Notes under the pieces: model-generated
Database searches by the model: none
The model's input: the letters and a program-made list of their open reading frames with translations, nothing else
Told to the model about the DNA's origin: nothing
DNA from: Hyphomicrobiales bacterium
Lineage (GTDB): Bacteria > Pseudomonadota > Alphaproteobacteria > Rhizobiales > Rhizobiaceae
Direction of reading: 5' to 3'
NCBI GenBank assembly: GCA_900473805.1
Contig: UCMS01000027.1
Span: forward strand, 1-64,000
DNA length: 64,000 nucleotides
Position numbers and translations under genes: made by a program
Shown: in pieces, positions 8,159 through 18,627 of the stretch
Layout: the number at the start of each line of letters is the position of its first letter
Position numbering within the stretch: the first letter of the stretch is position 1

Positions 8159-9055
8159 ATGGCCACCACATCCAGATCCAGCTTGAAACGCTACTACGAC
8201 GTGAACGGATGGCTGTTCGTGGCGCCCGCCGTCGTGTTGATCTCCGTCTTCATGCTCTATCCGATCGTCCGCTCGCTCATCCTGTCTTTCTATTCGGGCC
8301 GCGGGATGATGCTGAAGTTTTCCGGCAGCGGAAATCTCGTACGGCTCTGGAACGATCCCGTCTTCTGGAAGGCGCTGGAAAACACCGTCATTTTTTTCGT
8401 CGTGCAGGTGCCGATCATGATCACCATGGCGCTGATCCTGGCAGCCATGCTGAACAATCCGAAGCTGCGCTATTCCGGCCTGTTCCGGACGATGATCTTC
8501 CTGCCCTGCGTTTCCTCGCTGGTCGCCTATTCCATCCTGTTCAAGAGCATGTTCTCGCTCGACGGCGTCGTGAACAATGTCCTGCTGGGTATCGGCATCA
8601 TTGGGCAACCGATCGGCTGGCTCACCGATCCCTTCTGGGCCAAGGTGCTGATCATCATCGCCATTACCTGGCGCTGGACCGGCTACAACATGATCTTCTA
8701 TCTCGCGGCTCTCCAGAACATCGACCGCTCGATCTATGAGGCGGCGAAGATCGACGGCGTGCCATCCTGGGGCCGTTTCGCATTCCTGACGATCCCCATG
8801 CTCAAACCGGTGATCCTGTTCACCACCATCACCTCGACGATCGGAACGCTGCAGCTCTTCGACGAAGTCTATAACTTTACCGAAGGCAAAGGTGGCCCTG
8901 CGGATTCGACGCTGACGTTGTCGCTCTACATCTACAACCTGACCTTCCGCTTCATGCCCAGCTTCGGTTATGCGGCAACCGTCTCCTATGTGATCGTGCT
9001 GATGGTGGCTGTGCTGTCCTTCCTGCAATTCTATGCCGCGAGGGAACGCACATGA
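8159..9055 (+). CDS. Sugar ABC transporter permease, MalF-type
   Basis: A 298-residue inner-membrane protein with about six hydrophobic segments, the first at residues 19-40, and the EAA loop 'YEAAKIDGVPSWGRFAFLTIP' near residue 200 that contacts the ATPase. It is one half of the membrane pore of the importer. I chose the ATG at 8159, with GGGGAC upstream; a GTG at 8129 is an alternative. It overlaps the next permease by ATGA, so the two subunits are translationally coupled. There is a 129-base gap, with a hairpin, behind the binding protein. Confidence 0.9.
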   Translation: MATTSRSSLKRYYDVNGWLFVAPAVVLISVFMLYPIVRSLILSFYSGRGMMLKFSGSGNLVRLWNDPVFWKALENTVIFFVVQVPIMITMALILAAMLNNPKLRYSGLFRTMIFLPCVSSLVAYSILFKSMFSLDGVVNNVLLGIGIIGQPIGWLTDPFWAKVLIIIAITWRWTGYNMIFYLAALQNIDRSIYEAAKIDGVPSWGRFAFLTIPMLKPVILFTTITSTIGTLQLFDEVYNFTEGKGGPADSTLTLSLYIYNLTFRFMPSFGYAATVSYVIVLMVAVLSFLQFYAARERT

Positions 9056-9873
9056 TCACGACGCTTCGCCGCCGCCTGCCCGATATCGTGCAATACAGCG
9101 TCTTGTCGCTCGCCGCTTTCCTCTCGGTTTTTCCCTTCATCTGGATGGTCATTGGGGCAACCAACACCACGAGCCAGATCATCCGCGGCAAGGTCACCTT
9201 CGGCACGGCGCTGTTCGACAACATCGCCTCCTTCTTCGCACAGGTGGATGTGCCGCTGGTGTTCTGGAATTCGGTGAAGATCGCGCTGGTCGGAACGGCG
9301 CTGACGCTGCTTGTCTCATCGCTTGCCGGTTATGGCTTCGAGATGTTTCGCTCGAAGCTCCGCGAGCGGGTCTATACCGTGATCCTGCTGACGCTGATGG
9401 TGCCGTTTGCGGCGCTGATGATCCCGCTCTTCATGCTGATGGGACAGGCGGGGCTGCTGAATACCCATATCGCCATCATGCTGCCGATGATCGCGTCCGC
9501 CTTCATCATATTCTATTTCCGCCAGGCCTCCAAAGCGTTCCCGACCGAACTTCGCGATGCGGCCAAGGTGGATGGACTGAAGGAGTGGCAGATCTTCTTC
9601 TACATCTATGTGCCGGTTATGCGCTCGACCTATGCGGCGGCCTTCGTCATCGTCTTCATGCTGAACTGGAACAACTATCTCTGGCCGCTGATCGTGCTGC
9701 AGTCGAACGACACGAAGACGATCACGCTGGTCGTATCCTCGCTCGCGTCGGCCTATTCGCCCGAATATGGCACCGTGATGATCGGCACGATCCTCGCCAC
9801 CCTTCCAACCCTCCTCGTCTTCTTCGCCATGCAACGGCAATTCGTGCAGGGCATGCTCGGCTCCGTGAAATAG
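9052..9873 (+). CDS. Sugar ABC transporter permease, MalG-type
   Basis: A 273-residue second pore subunit with about six membrane segments and an EAA loop ('LRDAAKVDGLKEWQIFFYIYVP') in the C-terminal half. The start overlaps the stop of the first permease. It forms a heterodimer with the MalF-type subunit and is energised by the ATPase at 12138. A GH2 glycosidase follows within 10 bases, suggesting that the imported sugar is a glycoside cut inside the cell. Confidence 0.9.
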   Translation: MITTLRRRLPDIVQYSVLSLAAFLSVFPFIWMVIGATNTTSQIIRGKVTFGTALFDNIASFFAQVDVPLVFWNSVKIALVGTALTLLVSSLAGYGFEMFRSKLRERVYTVILLTLMVPFAALMIPLFMLMGQAGLLNTHIAIMLPMIASAFIIFYFRQASKAFPTELRDAAKVDGLKEWQIFFYIYVPVMRSTYAAAFVIVFMLNWNNYLWPLIVLQSNDTKTITLVVSSLASAYSPEYGTVMIGTILATLPTLLVFFAMQRQFVQGMLGSVK

Positions 9874-9882
9874 GACTTTGAA

Positions 9883-12126
9883 ATGCGCATTATCGAGAAT
9901 TTCAACCGAGACTGGACTTTCCGCGCCGGATTTGACCCGGCTTTCGCCTCGGCTTCGCAGCCGGGTGAAGAGGTCCAGCTTCCCCATACGGCGGTCGAGC
10001 TCCCCTATAACTATTTCGACGAGAAGAGCTATCAGAAGGCCTTTACCTATCAGAAGATCGTGGCCTGGGATCCGCGTTTCGAAGGAGGCGAAGTCTCGCT
10101 GGTTTTCGATGCCGCCATGGCCGACAGCGTGGTATATCTGAATGGCGCCGAGATCATCGCCCACAAGGATGGCTACACGCCGTTCGAAGCCCGGCTCACG
10201 CCGCATTTGAAAGCAGGCGCCAACCTGCTGACGGTCAAGATCGACGGCTCGGAAAACCCCGAGATCCCGCCTTTCGGCGGCGTGATCGACTATCTCACCT
10301 ATGCCGGCATCTATCGTGACGTCTGGCTCAAGATCACTGCGCCAGTTTCGATCAAGAACGTCAAGATCGAGACGCCGGATGTACTCGCCGACATCAAGCA
10401 GGTGACGGCGAAGGTCTGGATTGCCAATCCGACCGATCAGGCACTCTCCGGCAAGGCCACGGCTGTTCTCACCGATCGTGCGGGCCTGGAAATTGCCCGG
10501 ACCGATGCGACCGTATCAGGCGCAGAAGTATCGCTCGGCCTCTCCGGGCTCAAGGGCATCACGCTCTGGGATATCGACAATCCCGCTCTATATAACCTCA
10601 CGGTGACGCTGGAGACGCGAGCCGGCAGTGATGCCGTCACGAGCCGTTTCGGCTTCCGCTCTGCCGAATACACGATCGAGGGCTTCAAGCTGAATGGCCG
10701 TGTGGTCAAGCTGCGGGGCCTCAACCGTCACCAGGCCTGGCCGCATCTCGGTTACGCCATGGGTCGGCGCGGTCAGGCGAAGGATGCCGACATCCTGAAA
10801 TTCGACCTCGCCTGCAACATCGCGCGCACCTCGCATTACCCGCAGTCGAAATACTTCCTCGACCGTTGCGACGAAATCGGCCTGCTGGTCTTCGAAGAAA
10901 TTCCCGGCTGGCAGCATATCGGCGGCGATGCCTGGAAGGCGGAAAGCGTTCAGAACGTGCGCCGCATGATCGAGCGCGACTGGAACCATCCCTCGATCAT
11001 CATCTGGGGCGTCCGCATCAACGAGAGCCAGGATTCACACGACTTCTATGTCGAGACGAACGCCATGGCGCGGTCGCTCGATACGACCCGCCAGACGGGT
11101 GGCGTGCGCTACATCACCGACAGTGAACTGCTCGAAGACGTCTATACGATGAACGACTTCATCCTCGGCATGGAGGAACTGCCGGGCCACAATCGCGAGC
11201 GACTGGTGCTGCGCGACCAGCGCGAGGTCACCGGGCTCGACCGCAAGGTGCCCTATATGATCACCGAATATGGTGGTCACATGTACCCGACCAAGCGCTT
11301 CGACCAGGAGCAGCGCCAGGCCGAACATGTCAGCCGGCATCTGGCGATCCTGAATGCGGCCGCCGGCGATCCCTCGATCTCGGGGTCCACCGGCTGGTGC
11401 ATGTTCGACTACAACACCCATAAGGATTTCGGTTCCGGCGACCGCATCTGCTATCACGGCGTCACCGACATGTATCGTGAGCCGAAATTTGCGGCTTACG
11501 CCTATGCCTCGCAGGGCGACCCGAAGGACAAGATCGTCATGCAGCCGGTCAGCTTCTGGGCGCGTGGCGAGCGCAATATCGGCGGTGTGCTGCCGCTGAT
11601 CGTGCTCACCAATTGCGACTATGTCGAAATCCGCATGGGCCATATCGTCAAGCGGATCGAACCCGATACAAAGACCTATCCGCATCTGCCGCATCCGCCC
11701 TGCATTCTCGATCACAGCATGGTCACGCCGGAAGAATTCGGCGAGTGGGGCATGACCTGGCGGGACGGCGAACTTGTTGGCTTCATCAACGGCGAGGAAG
11801 TCGTCCGCCGCCATTTGCCGGCCGATCCGCTGCCGACGACACTCGATATCGCCGCTGACGATACCGAACTGCGGGTGGGCGAGAAGGACACGGTGCGCGT
11901 GATCCTGCGCGCGCTCGATCAGGGCGGCAATGTCCTGGGCTTCTTCGACGATCCGGTCGAGGTCTCGCTTGAGGGTCCGGGTCGCATCGTCGGACCCTCG
12001 CTCCTCTCCTTCAAGGGCGGTGCCGTCGGGGTCTATGTCGAAGCCGGAAACGAGGTCGGGCGCTTGACGCTGACGGCCAAGTGCCGTCCCTTCGGCATCA
12101 AGCGCATCACCTTCAACGTCACCTGA
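9883..12126 (+). CDS. Glycoside hydrolase family 2 enzyme (beta-galactosidase/beta-glucuronidase-like)
   Basis: A 747-residue GH2 protein: sugar-binding jelly roll (about 1-165), immunoglobulin-like domain (about 170-270), TIM barrel (about 275-570) and C-terminal beta domains. Acid/base Glu381 lies in 'IIIWGVRINESQ', where most GH2 enzymes have a GNE; the nucleophile is probably Glu462 in 'YMITEYGG'. No signal peptide, so it acts in the cytoplasm on sugar brought in by the flanking importer. 'Beta-galactosidase' versus 'beta-glucuronidase' cannot be settled from sequence alone. The Asn-Glu pair is preserved but the Gly before it is Ile. Confidence 0.88.
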   Translation: MRIIENFNRDWTFRAGFDPAFASASQPGEEVQLPHTAVELPYNYFDEKSYQKAFTYQKIVAWDPRFEGGEVSLVFDAAMADSVVYLNGAEIIAHKDGYTPFEARLTPHLKAGANLLTVKIDGSENPEIPPFGGVIDYLTYAGIYRDVWLKITAPVSIKNVKIETPDVLADIKQVTAKVWIANPTDQALSGKATAVLTDRAGLEIARTDATVSGAEVSLGLSGLKGITLWDIDNPALYNLTVTLETRAGSDAVTSRFGFRSAEYTIEGFKLNGRVVKLRGLNRHQAWPHLGYAMGRRGQAKDADILKFDLACNIARTSHYPQSKYFLDRCDEIGLLVFEEIPGWQHIGGDAWKAESVQNVRRMIERDWNHPSIIIWGVRINESQDSHDFYVETNAMARSLDTTRQTGGVRYITDSELLEDVYTMNDFILGMEELPGHNRERLVLRDQREVTGLDRKVPYMITEYGGHMYPTKRFDQEQRQAEHVSRHLAILNAAAGDPSISGSTGWCMFDYNTHKDFGSGDRICYHGVTDMYREPKFAAYAYASQGDPKDKIVMQPVSFWARGERNIGGVLPLIVLTNCDYVEIRMGHIVKRIEPDTKTYPHLPHPPCILDHSMVTPEEFGEWGMTWRDGELVGFINGEEVVRRHLPADPLPTTLDIAADDTELRVGEKDTVRVILRALDQGGNVLGFFDDPVEVSLEGPGRIVGPSLLSFKGGAVGVYVEAGNEVGRLTLTAKCRPFGIKRITFNVT

Positions 12127-12137
12127 GCGAGGCTTAC

Positions 12138-13226
12138 ATGGCAGAGGTCCGGCTCACCGATATCCGCAAGTCCTACGGCTCGCTCGAGGTCATCAAGGGG
12201 GTTAATCTCGAGGTTTCCTCAGGGGAATTCGTCGTCTTCGTCGGTCCTTCCGGCTGCGGCAAGTCCACGCTGCTCCGGATGATCGCGGGGCTGGAGGACA
12301 TCACGTCCGGTGAGCTGACCATCGGCGGCACCGTGATGAACGATGTCGATCCGTCGAAGCGTGGCATTGCCATGGTGTTCCAGACCTATGCCCTTTATCC
12401 TCACATGACCGTGCGCGAGAACATGGGCTTTGCGCTGCGCTTTGCCGGCATGGCAAAGGATGAGATCGAGCGCCGCGTCAACGCCGCGGCGAAGATCCTC
12501 GAACTCGGGCCGCTGATGGACCGAAAGCCAAAAGCGTTGTCCGGCGGACAGCGTCAGCGTGTTGCCATCGGCCGCGCCATTGTGCGCCAACCGGATGTTT
12601 TTCTATTCGACGAGCCGCTCTCCAACCTTGATGCGGAACTGCGCGTGCACATGCGCGTCGAGATCGCGCGGCTTCACAAAGAACTGAATGCCACGATAAT
12701 CTACGTCACCCATGACCAGGTGGAGGCGATGACGCTCGCCGACAAGATCGTCGTCCTGCGCGGCGGAATTGTCGAGCAGGTCGGCGCGCCGCTCGCGCTT
12801 TACGATGACCCTGATAACATGTTCGTCGCGGGGTTCATCGGCTCGCCGAAGATGAACTTCCTTCCTGCCAAGGTGACCGCCACGGCTGCAGGCACCGTCA
12901 CAATCGGCCTGACCGCGCAACCTGAGACGGTCTTGACACTTCCCGTCGCGCGCCACTGCACGATCGGGGAGCCGGTTCAGCTCGGTGTACGGCCTGAACA
13001 TTTCCTCGCCGAAGGTCAAGGCGACGCACAGCTGATCGCTCAGGTCGACGTCATCGAGCACCTCGGCAATACCAGCTATGTGTATTCCCATATCACCCCC
13101 GGTGAACAGATCATCATCGAGAGAGAAGAACGGCGTGGCGTCGACCGACGTACGGACCGCATCACCGTGGGATTGTCGGCCGCGCATTGCCTGCTGTTCG
13201 ACGAACAGGGACAGCGGATACGCTGA
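12138..13226 (+). CDS. UgpC/MalK-family ABC transporter ATP-binding protein
   Basis: A 362-residue ATPase. Walker A 'GPSGCGKST' (residues about 36-44), Q-loop 'VFQTYALYPHMTV', signature 'LSGGQRQRV', Walker B 'VFLFDEPLSNLDA' and H-loop 'THDQ' are all intact, followed by a TOBE domain with 'GVRPEHF'. GCGAGG precedes the ATG at 12138. It is last in the LacI-controlled operon and powers the two permeases. The partial ATPase at the left end of the window is a paralogue belonging to another importer. Confidence 0.93.
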   Translation: MAEVRLTDIRKSYGSLEVIKGVNLEVSSGEFVVFVGPSGCGKSTLLRMIAGLEDITSGELTIGGTVMNDVDPSKRGIAMVFQTYALYPHMTVRENMGFALRFAGMAKDEIERRVNAAAKILELGPLMDRKPKALSGGQRQRVAIGRAIVRQPDVFLFDEPLSNLDAELRVHMRVEIARLHKELNATIIYVTHDQVEAMTLADKIVVLRGGIVEQVGAPLALYDDPDNMFVAGFIGSPKMNFLPAKVTATAAGTVTIGLTAQPETVLTLPVARHCTIGEPVQLGVRPEHFLAEGQGDAQLIAQVDVIEHLGNTSYVYSHITPGEQIIIEREERRGVDRRTDRITVGLSAAHCLLFDEQGQRIR

Positions 13227-13322
13227 GACGGCTTGCGCCGCCTCGGCCAGACATTGATAAAGGGGCCGAACCCGGCCATCGGTTTACTCGCGAACATGAT
13301 CGTGTTTTGATTGTGGACCCGC

Positions 13323-13352
13323 TTGACAAAGGTCGCCTGAGCAGATTTTAAT
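13323..13352 (+). promoter_or_regulatory. Promoter of the amide-sensing operon
   Basis: TTGACA (13323-13328), 18 bases, TTTAAT (13347-13352, 5 of 6 matches). Transcription would start near 13359, giving a leader of about 120 bases that contains the stem-loops and terminator described next. Confidence 0.55.
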
Positions 13353-13358
13353 CAAGCT

Positions 13359-13478
13359 CATAAAGTAAGCACTTTTGCTTCCATCTGACATTCGGCGCTC
13401 AGCGCCACCGGGCAACAAAGCCCACAACGCCCCGTCACCGGGATCTGCGTTGTGGGCTTTTTCGTATTTGGAAATCGC
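13359..13478 (+). promoter_or_regulatory. Leader RNA, candidate ANTAR target with antiterminator stem-loops
   Basis: Two small stem-loops with six-base loops beginning with A are present: AAGC-ACTTTT-GCTT (13367-13380) and GGGC-AACAAA-GCCC (13410-13423). The 3' arm of the second, GCCC 13420-13423, is also part of the 5' arm of the terminator at 13417-13462, so the two structures exclude each other. ANTAR proteins such as AmiR bind paired six-base-loop hairpins and prevent termination, and an ANTAR gene is second in this operon. The loops have A at position 1 but lack the usual G at position 4, so assignment is tentative. Confidence 0.5.
13417..13462 (+). terminator. Leader terminator upstream of the AmiC-like gene
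   Basis: A perfect 14-base stem (AAAGCCCACAACGC at 13417-13430 with its complement at 13447-13460), a 16-base loop that can itself pair CCCG/CGGG, and a T5 run at 13458-13462. It stands downstream of a promoter and 17 bases before the AmiC-like start, so it is placed to attenuate the operon, not to end the transporter gene 200 bases upstream. Confidence 0.8.
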
Positions 13479-14615
13479 ATGCAGCAGACGGCGAAAATCG
13501 GTGTCCTCTATTCGACCACCGGCCCTTATGGGGCCATGGGACGGGATGCCCATGGTGGCGTCGCGTTCGCCTTCCACGAATACCATGCCCGTGGCGGAGA
13601 CAAAATCGAGCCGGTCTTCTACGATCCTCAGGGTGATCTCTCGGCCTATCTCGAAGGTGCCCGCAGCCTGATCCGTGACCACGGTTGCCGCCACATCATC
13701 GGTACCATCACGTCTGCCGCCCGCAAGGAAGTCCTACCGCTGGTCGAAAAACACGACAGCCTCCTGTGGTATGCCTGCCCTTATGAGGGTTTCGAGGCCA
13801 ATGAGAATGCACTTTATATCGGCGGTTGCCCGAACCAGCACCTGATCCCGCTCTTCGAACATCTGATCCCTCGCTACGGCGCCCGCCCCTATCTCGTCGG
13901 CGCGAACTATGTGTGGGGCTGGGAAATGAACCGGCTGGCGCGTGAGCTGATCGCCAATACCGGTGGCTCGGTTCTCGGCGAACGGTACCTGCCGCTCGAG
14001 GAGACAGCCGTCGAGCGGATCATCGCCGACATCGCCGAGAAGCGACCGAGCTTCATTCTCAACAACCTCATCGGCCCGTCGAGCTACGCCTTCCTGGAAG
14101 CCATGGAGGAACTCGGAAGCCGTGACCCGGCCTTCCTGCCGGAAAATTGCCCGGTTGCGAGTTGCGACTTGCAGGAATCCGAACTCAATGAAGTGGCCGA
14201 TGGAGCCGCGATCGGCCAGCTCTGTGCGGCGGCGTATTTCAATACATTCAACAGTGCCGAGAACCGCGAATTTCATGCCCGACTGCGCGACTTCGATCCC
14301 ACGATCGGCGGCGTCTCCAGCATTTTTGCTAGCGCCTACACCGCAGCCTCGCTGTGCATCGCGGCGATCGAGGCGACAGAGGCTGACGAGCCGTCCGGCG
14401 TGCGCGAGCACATCCTGTCCCGCACCTGGCCAGGCCTGTTCGGCGACATGATCTTCGACCGCCAGACCAATCACGCGAGCCTGCCTTTTCTGCTCGGTCG
14501 GGTGAATGGAAACCGCGGCTTCGATGTGATCGCCTCGCGCCTGCCGCTCGCCGCCGACCCTTATCTCACCGCGACGACCAGCCGCGCGCAACCTTGGCTC
14601 AGGGTGGCGAAATGA
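13479..14615 (+). CDS. AmiC-like amide-sensing periplasmic-binding-protein-fold regulator
   Basis: A 378-residue type-1 binding-protein-fold protein related to AmiC and to urea/short-chain amide binding proteins. It starts 'AKIGVLYSTTGPYGAMGRD' and has no signal peptide, so it is cytoplasmic like AmiC, which holds the antiterminator AmiR silent until an amide binds. The ATG at 13479 is chosen because the upstream in-frame codon falls inside the terminator stem. It overlaps the ANTAR gene by ATGA, as expected for a sensor-effector complex made in equal amounts. Ligand is probably a short aliphatic amide or related compound (inference from downstream amidase). Confidence 0.82.
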   Translation: MQQTAKIGVLYSTTGPYGAMGRDAHGGVAFAFHEYHARGGDKIEPVFYDPQGDLSAYLEGARSLIRDHGCRHIIGTITSAARKEVLPLVEKHDSLLWYACPYEGFEANENALYIGGCPNQHLIPLFEHLIPRYGARPYLVGANYVWGWEMNRLARELIANTGGSVLGERYLPLEETAVERIIADIAEKRPSFILNNLIGPSSYAFLEAMEELGSRDPAFLPENCPVASCDLQESELNEVADGAAIGQLCAAAYFNTFNSAENREFHARLRDFDPTIGGVSSIFASAYTAASLCIAAIEATEADEPSGVREHILSRTWPGLFGDMIFDRQTNHASLPFLLGRVNGNRGFDVIASRLPLAADPYLTATTSRAQPWLRVAK

Positions 14616-15196
14616 TCTCCAAGACCCCCAACTTCACTGGCTGGAAAGCGGTGATCCTTGCCGAAGAAGACGGCAATGTCGAAAGGTTGCGCCGCCAGCT
14701 CTCGTTGCTTGGTGTGACCTCCTCGGTGCAGTGGTTGCCGCTTTCCGGCAGCGACCTGCCGGATCTCGTGATCGTCGATGCCGACCGGGGATGGGACGAA
14801 TTGCTGCCCTGGCCATACCAGCGTCCAGCCCGCCCCGTCGCGGCCCTGCTCGGCTCGGAAGCACCGGGCCGTATCGCCTGGGCGATCGGGTGTGGTGCAG
14901 GGTCCATCATCCCGAAGCCGGTGACGTCGGCTTCCGTCTATCCGGCGCTCGTTCTCGCGGTCAGCAGCCATGAGCAGCGCCAGCATGAAGAAGCCCGCAT
15001 CGCCCATCTCGAAGAGCGGCTTCGCCTTCGGCCGGTGGTTTTTGCGGCTATTGAACGCCTCAAGGTCAGCAAATCCATCGACGAGGAAGCCGCCTATGCC
15101 CTTTTGCGGGACCATGCCATGCGGCAACGCATGCCGATCGAGCGGCTCGCCGCCCTTTTTCTCGGCGGGGCCGATGTCATGCGGGAGGTTGGCTGA
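14612..15196 (+). CDS. AmiR-like ANTAR-domain antiterminator
   Basis: A 194-residue protein with a degenerate receiver-like domain (about 10-120), a coiled segment ('HEEARIAHLEERLRLRP') and a C-terminal three-helix ANTAR RNA-binding domain (about 135-190, 'IDEEAAYALLRDHAMRQRM'). The receiver part has 'VIVDADRGWDE' in place of a clear phosphoacceptor setting, like AmiR, which is governed by its partner and not by phosphorylation. It should bind leader RNA and prevent termination at 13417-13462 when the AmiC-like partner has bound ligand. It is translationally coupled to the genes on both sides. Confidence 0.85.
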   Translation: MISKTPNFTGWKAVILAEEDGNVERLRRQLSLLGVTSSVQWLPLSGSDLPDLVIVDADRGWDELLPWPYQRPARPVAALLGSEAPGRIAWAIGCGAGSIIPKPVTSASVYPALVLAVSSHEQRQHEEARIAHLEERLRLRPVVFAAIERLKVSKSIDEEAAYALLRDHAMRQRMPIERLAALFLGGADVMREVG

Positions 15197-16043
15197 TGCG
15201 CGTCCTGCGTGAAATCCTCCGCCAGCCGATGGCCCTGTTCGGCTTTGCCATCATCCTCATCGTCGTGATCGGCGCGCTCGGCGCACCGCTCTTCGCACCC
15301 TTCAATCCGGACGAACAGATGTTCGACGGATTGACGCTGGAAGGGGCCCCCATGCCCCCGGGTGGCCCCTTCCTGCTCGGCACCGACACGCTCGGCCGCG
15401 ATCTGCTCTCACGCATGTTGTTCGGCGCGCGCACCTCGCTCCTGATCGGCCTCGTTGCCAATGGCGTCGCGGTCGCGATCGGCCTCTTCGTCGGCATCAC
15501 CGCCGGCTACATGCGTGGTTTCGCCGGTAACGTATTGATGCGCTTCACCGATCTGATGATGGCTTTCCCCGCGCTCCTGCTCGCCATTGTTCTGGCGGCC
15601 TTACTCAAGCCCAGCCTATGGATCGTCGCCATGGTGATTGCGCTGGTGAACTGGGTGCAGGTGGCACGCATCGTCTATACGGAAACGCGCGGACTGGTGG
15701 AGCGCGACTTCATCCTCGCCGAAAAATCGCTCGGCGCCGGCCACGGGCGTATTCTCTTCCTGCATATCCTGCCGCATCTGGTCCCGACGGCCATCGTCTG
15801 GGGAACGCTCGGGATCGCAACCACAGTGCTGCTCGAAGCGACGCTGTCCTTCCTTGGCATCGGCGTCCAGCCCCCGAACCCGTCCTGGGGCAATATCATC
15901 TTCGAGAGCCAAAGCTATTTCCAGGCGGCCCCCTGGCTGGTCTTCTTCCCCGGCGCAGTGATCTTGCTGACCGCCCTTGCCTTCAACCTGGTGGGCGACG
16001 CGCTGCGCGATCTGCTCGATCCGACACAGCGCGGGAGGGGTTG

Positions 16044-16044
<1 letters not shown>
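15196..16044 (+). CDS. Peptide/nickel-type ABC transporter permease, DppC-like
   Basis: A 282-residue inner-membrane protein of the DppC/OppC family: N-terminal segment at residues 12-35, a periplasmic stretch with 'LGTDTLGRDLLSRMLFGARTSL', then about five membrane helices and the EAA loop ('LAEKSLGAGHGRILFLHILPH'). TGATG overlaps join it to the ANTAR gene before it and the DppB-like gene after it. The order C then B is reversed from the usual dppBC order. Presence in an amide-controlled operon suggests that the solute is an amide or amidated peptide. Confidence 0.9.
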
Positions 16045-16964
<920 letters not shown>

Positions 16965-16991
16965 AGCCTGACAACAACAAGGGGAACCCGC

Positions 16992-18611
16992 ATGTTCAGA
17001 CGCTTGCTTCTCAACTCAACTGCCGCAGCCGTGATGGCATTGCTGCCATCCATGGCGGGGGCACAGGATACGCCCGCAAAGGGCGGCGACATCGTCGTCA
17101 CCTACAAGGACGACATCACCACGCTCGACCCGGCGATCGGTTACGACTGGGTGAACTGGTCGATGATCAAGAGCCTCTATTCCCGCCTGATGGACTATGA
17201 GCCGGGTACCGCCAACCTCGTGCCCTCGCTCGCCGAAAGCTTCGATGTCTCGGCCGACGGCCTGACCTATACCTTCAAGCTGCGCCCGGGCGTGAAATTC
17301 TCGAATGGGCGCACCGTGGTTGCCTCTGACGTCAAGTATTCGATCGAACGTGCCGTCAATCCGAAGACTCAAGGGCCAGGCGCCGGCTTCTTCGGCGCCA
17401 TCGCCGGCTTCGATGCCGTCTCCGGCGGCACCTCGGAAACGCTTTCGGGCATCGAAACGCCTAACGATCAGACCGTGATCTTCAAACTCTCGCGCCCGGA
17501 CGCGACCTTCCTGCACGTTCTCGCGATCAACTTCGCCTCCGTGGTGCCGAAGGAAGCCGTGGAAGCAGCCAATGGCGATTTCGGCAAGCAGCCCGTCGGC
17601 TCCGGCACCTTCATCCTGAAGGACTGGACGATCGGCCAGAAGCTGGTCTTCGATCGCAACCCAGACTATTTCAACAAGGACCTGCCTTATATCGACAAGG
17701 TCACCGTCGAAGTGGGCCAGGAGCCGCTGGTGGCACTTCTGCGCTTGCAGAAGGGCGAGGTCGACATCGCCGGCGACGGCATCCCGCCGGCCAAATTCCT
17801 TGAGATCAAGAACTCGCCCGAAGGCGCGCAGATGATCGTCGATGGCGAACAGCTGCACACCGGCTATCTCACCCTCAATACCAAGATCAAGCCGCTCGAC
17901 GACGTGAAGGTTCGTCAGGCGATCAACATGGCCGTCAACAAGGAGCGCATCACCCGCATCCTGAACGGCCGCGCAACGCCGGCCAACCAGCCCCTGCCGC
18001 CGCTGATGCCGGGCTATGACAAGAGCTTCACCGGCTACGCCTATGACGTCGAGAAGGCCAAGGCCCTTCTCGCCGAGGCCGGTTATCCCGACGGTTTCGA
18101 GACCGTGCTCTTCTCGACCAACACTGATCCGCAGCCCCGCATTGCGCAGGCGATCCAGCAGGATCTCGCGGCGATCGGCATCAAGGCCGAAGTTCGCGCC
18201 CTTGCCCAGGGCAATGTGATTGCAGCCGGCGGCACCGAAGGCGAAGCGCCGATGGTCTGGTCGGGCGGCATGGCCTGGATCGCCGACTTCCCGGATCCGT
18301 CCAACTTCTACGGCCCGATCCTCGGCTGCGCCGGTGCGGTTCAAGGCGGCTGGAACTGGTCCTGGTATTGCAACGAAGCGCTCGACAAGCGGGCCGTTGA
18401 GGCTGATTCGATGTCTGATCCGGCCAAGGTTGCCGAGCGTCAGGCGGCCTGGGGCAAGATCTTCACCGACATCATGGCAGATGCACCCTGGGTCCCGGTC
18501 ATCAACGAACGTCGCGTCGTTGCCAAGTCGACCCGCATGGGTGGCCCGGACAACATCTACATCGATCCGACCCGCGTCATCAATTACGACGCGATCTTCG
18601 TGAAGCAATAA
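16992..18611 (+). CDS. Peptide/nickel-type ABC transporter substrate-binding protein
   Basis: A 539-residue SBP_bac_5 (cluster C) binding protein with a signal peptide (residues 1-25, cleavage after AGA). 'VTYKDDITTLDPAIGYDW' and 'LRPGVKFSNGRTVVASDVKYS' are characteristic of the family. AAGGGGAACCCGC precedes the start. It captures the solute in the periplasm for the two permeases upstream. A perfect 10-base hairpin follows before the amidase gene. The amide control and neighbouring amidase suggest uptake of an amide-bearing compound; the ligand cannot be read from sequence. Confidence 0.9.
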   Translation: MFRRLLLNSTAAAVMALLPSMAGAQDTPAKGGDIVVTYKDDITTLDPAIGYDWVNWSMIKSLYSRLMDYEPGTANLVPSLAESFDVSADGLTYTFKLRPGVKFSNGRTVVASDVKYSIERAVNPKTQGPGAGFFGAIAGFDAVSGGTSETLSGIETPNDQTVIFKLSRPDATFLHVLAINFASVVPKEAVEAANGDFGKQPVGSGTFILKDWTIGQKLVFDRNPDYFNKDLPYIDKVTVEVGQEPLVALLRLQKGEVDIAGDGIPPAKFLEIKNSPEGAQMIVDGEQLHTGYLTLNTKIKPLDDVKVRQAINMAVNKERITRILNGRATPANQPLPPLMPGYDKSFTGYAYDVEKAKALLAEAGYPDGFETVLFSTNTDPQPRIAQAIQQDLAAIGIKAEVRALAQGNVIAAGGTEGEAPMVWSGGMAWIADFPDPSNFYGPILGCAGAVQGGWNWSWYCNEALDKRAVEADSMSDPAKVAERQAAWGKIFTDIMADAPWVPVINERRVVAKSTRMGGPDNIYIDPTRVINYDAIFVKQ

Positions 18612-18627
18612 GCCTCTCGACGCTTTT

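Noticed and set aside
13417..13462. Terminator read as the end of the upstream sugar-transport operon
   Set aside because: It lies about 190 bases after that operon, downstream of a new promoter and 17 bases before the AmiC-like start, so attenuation of the following operon fits better.
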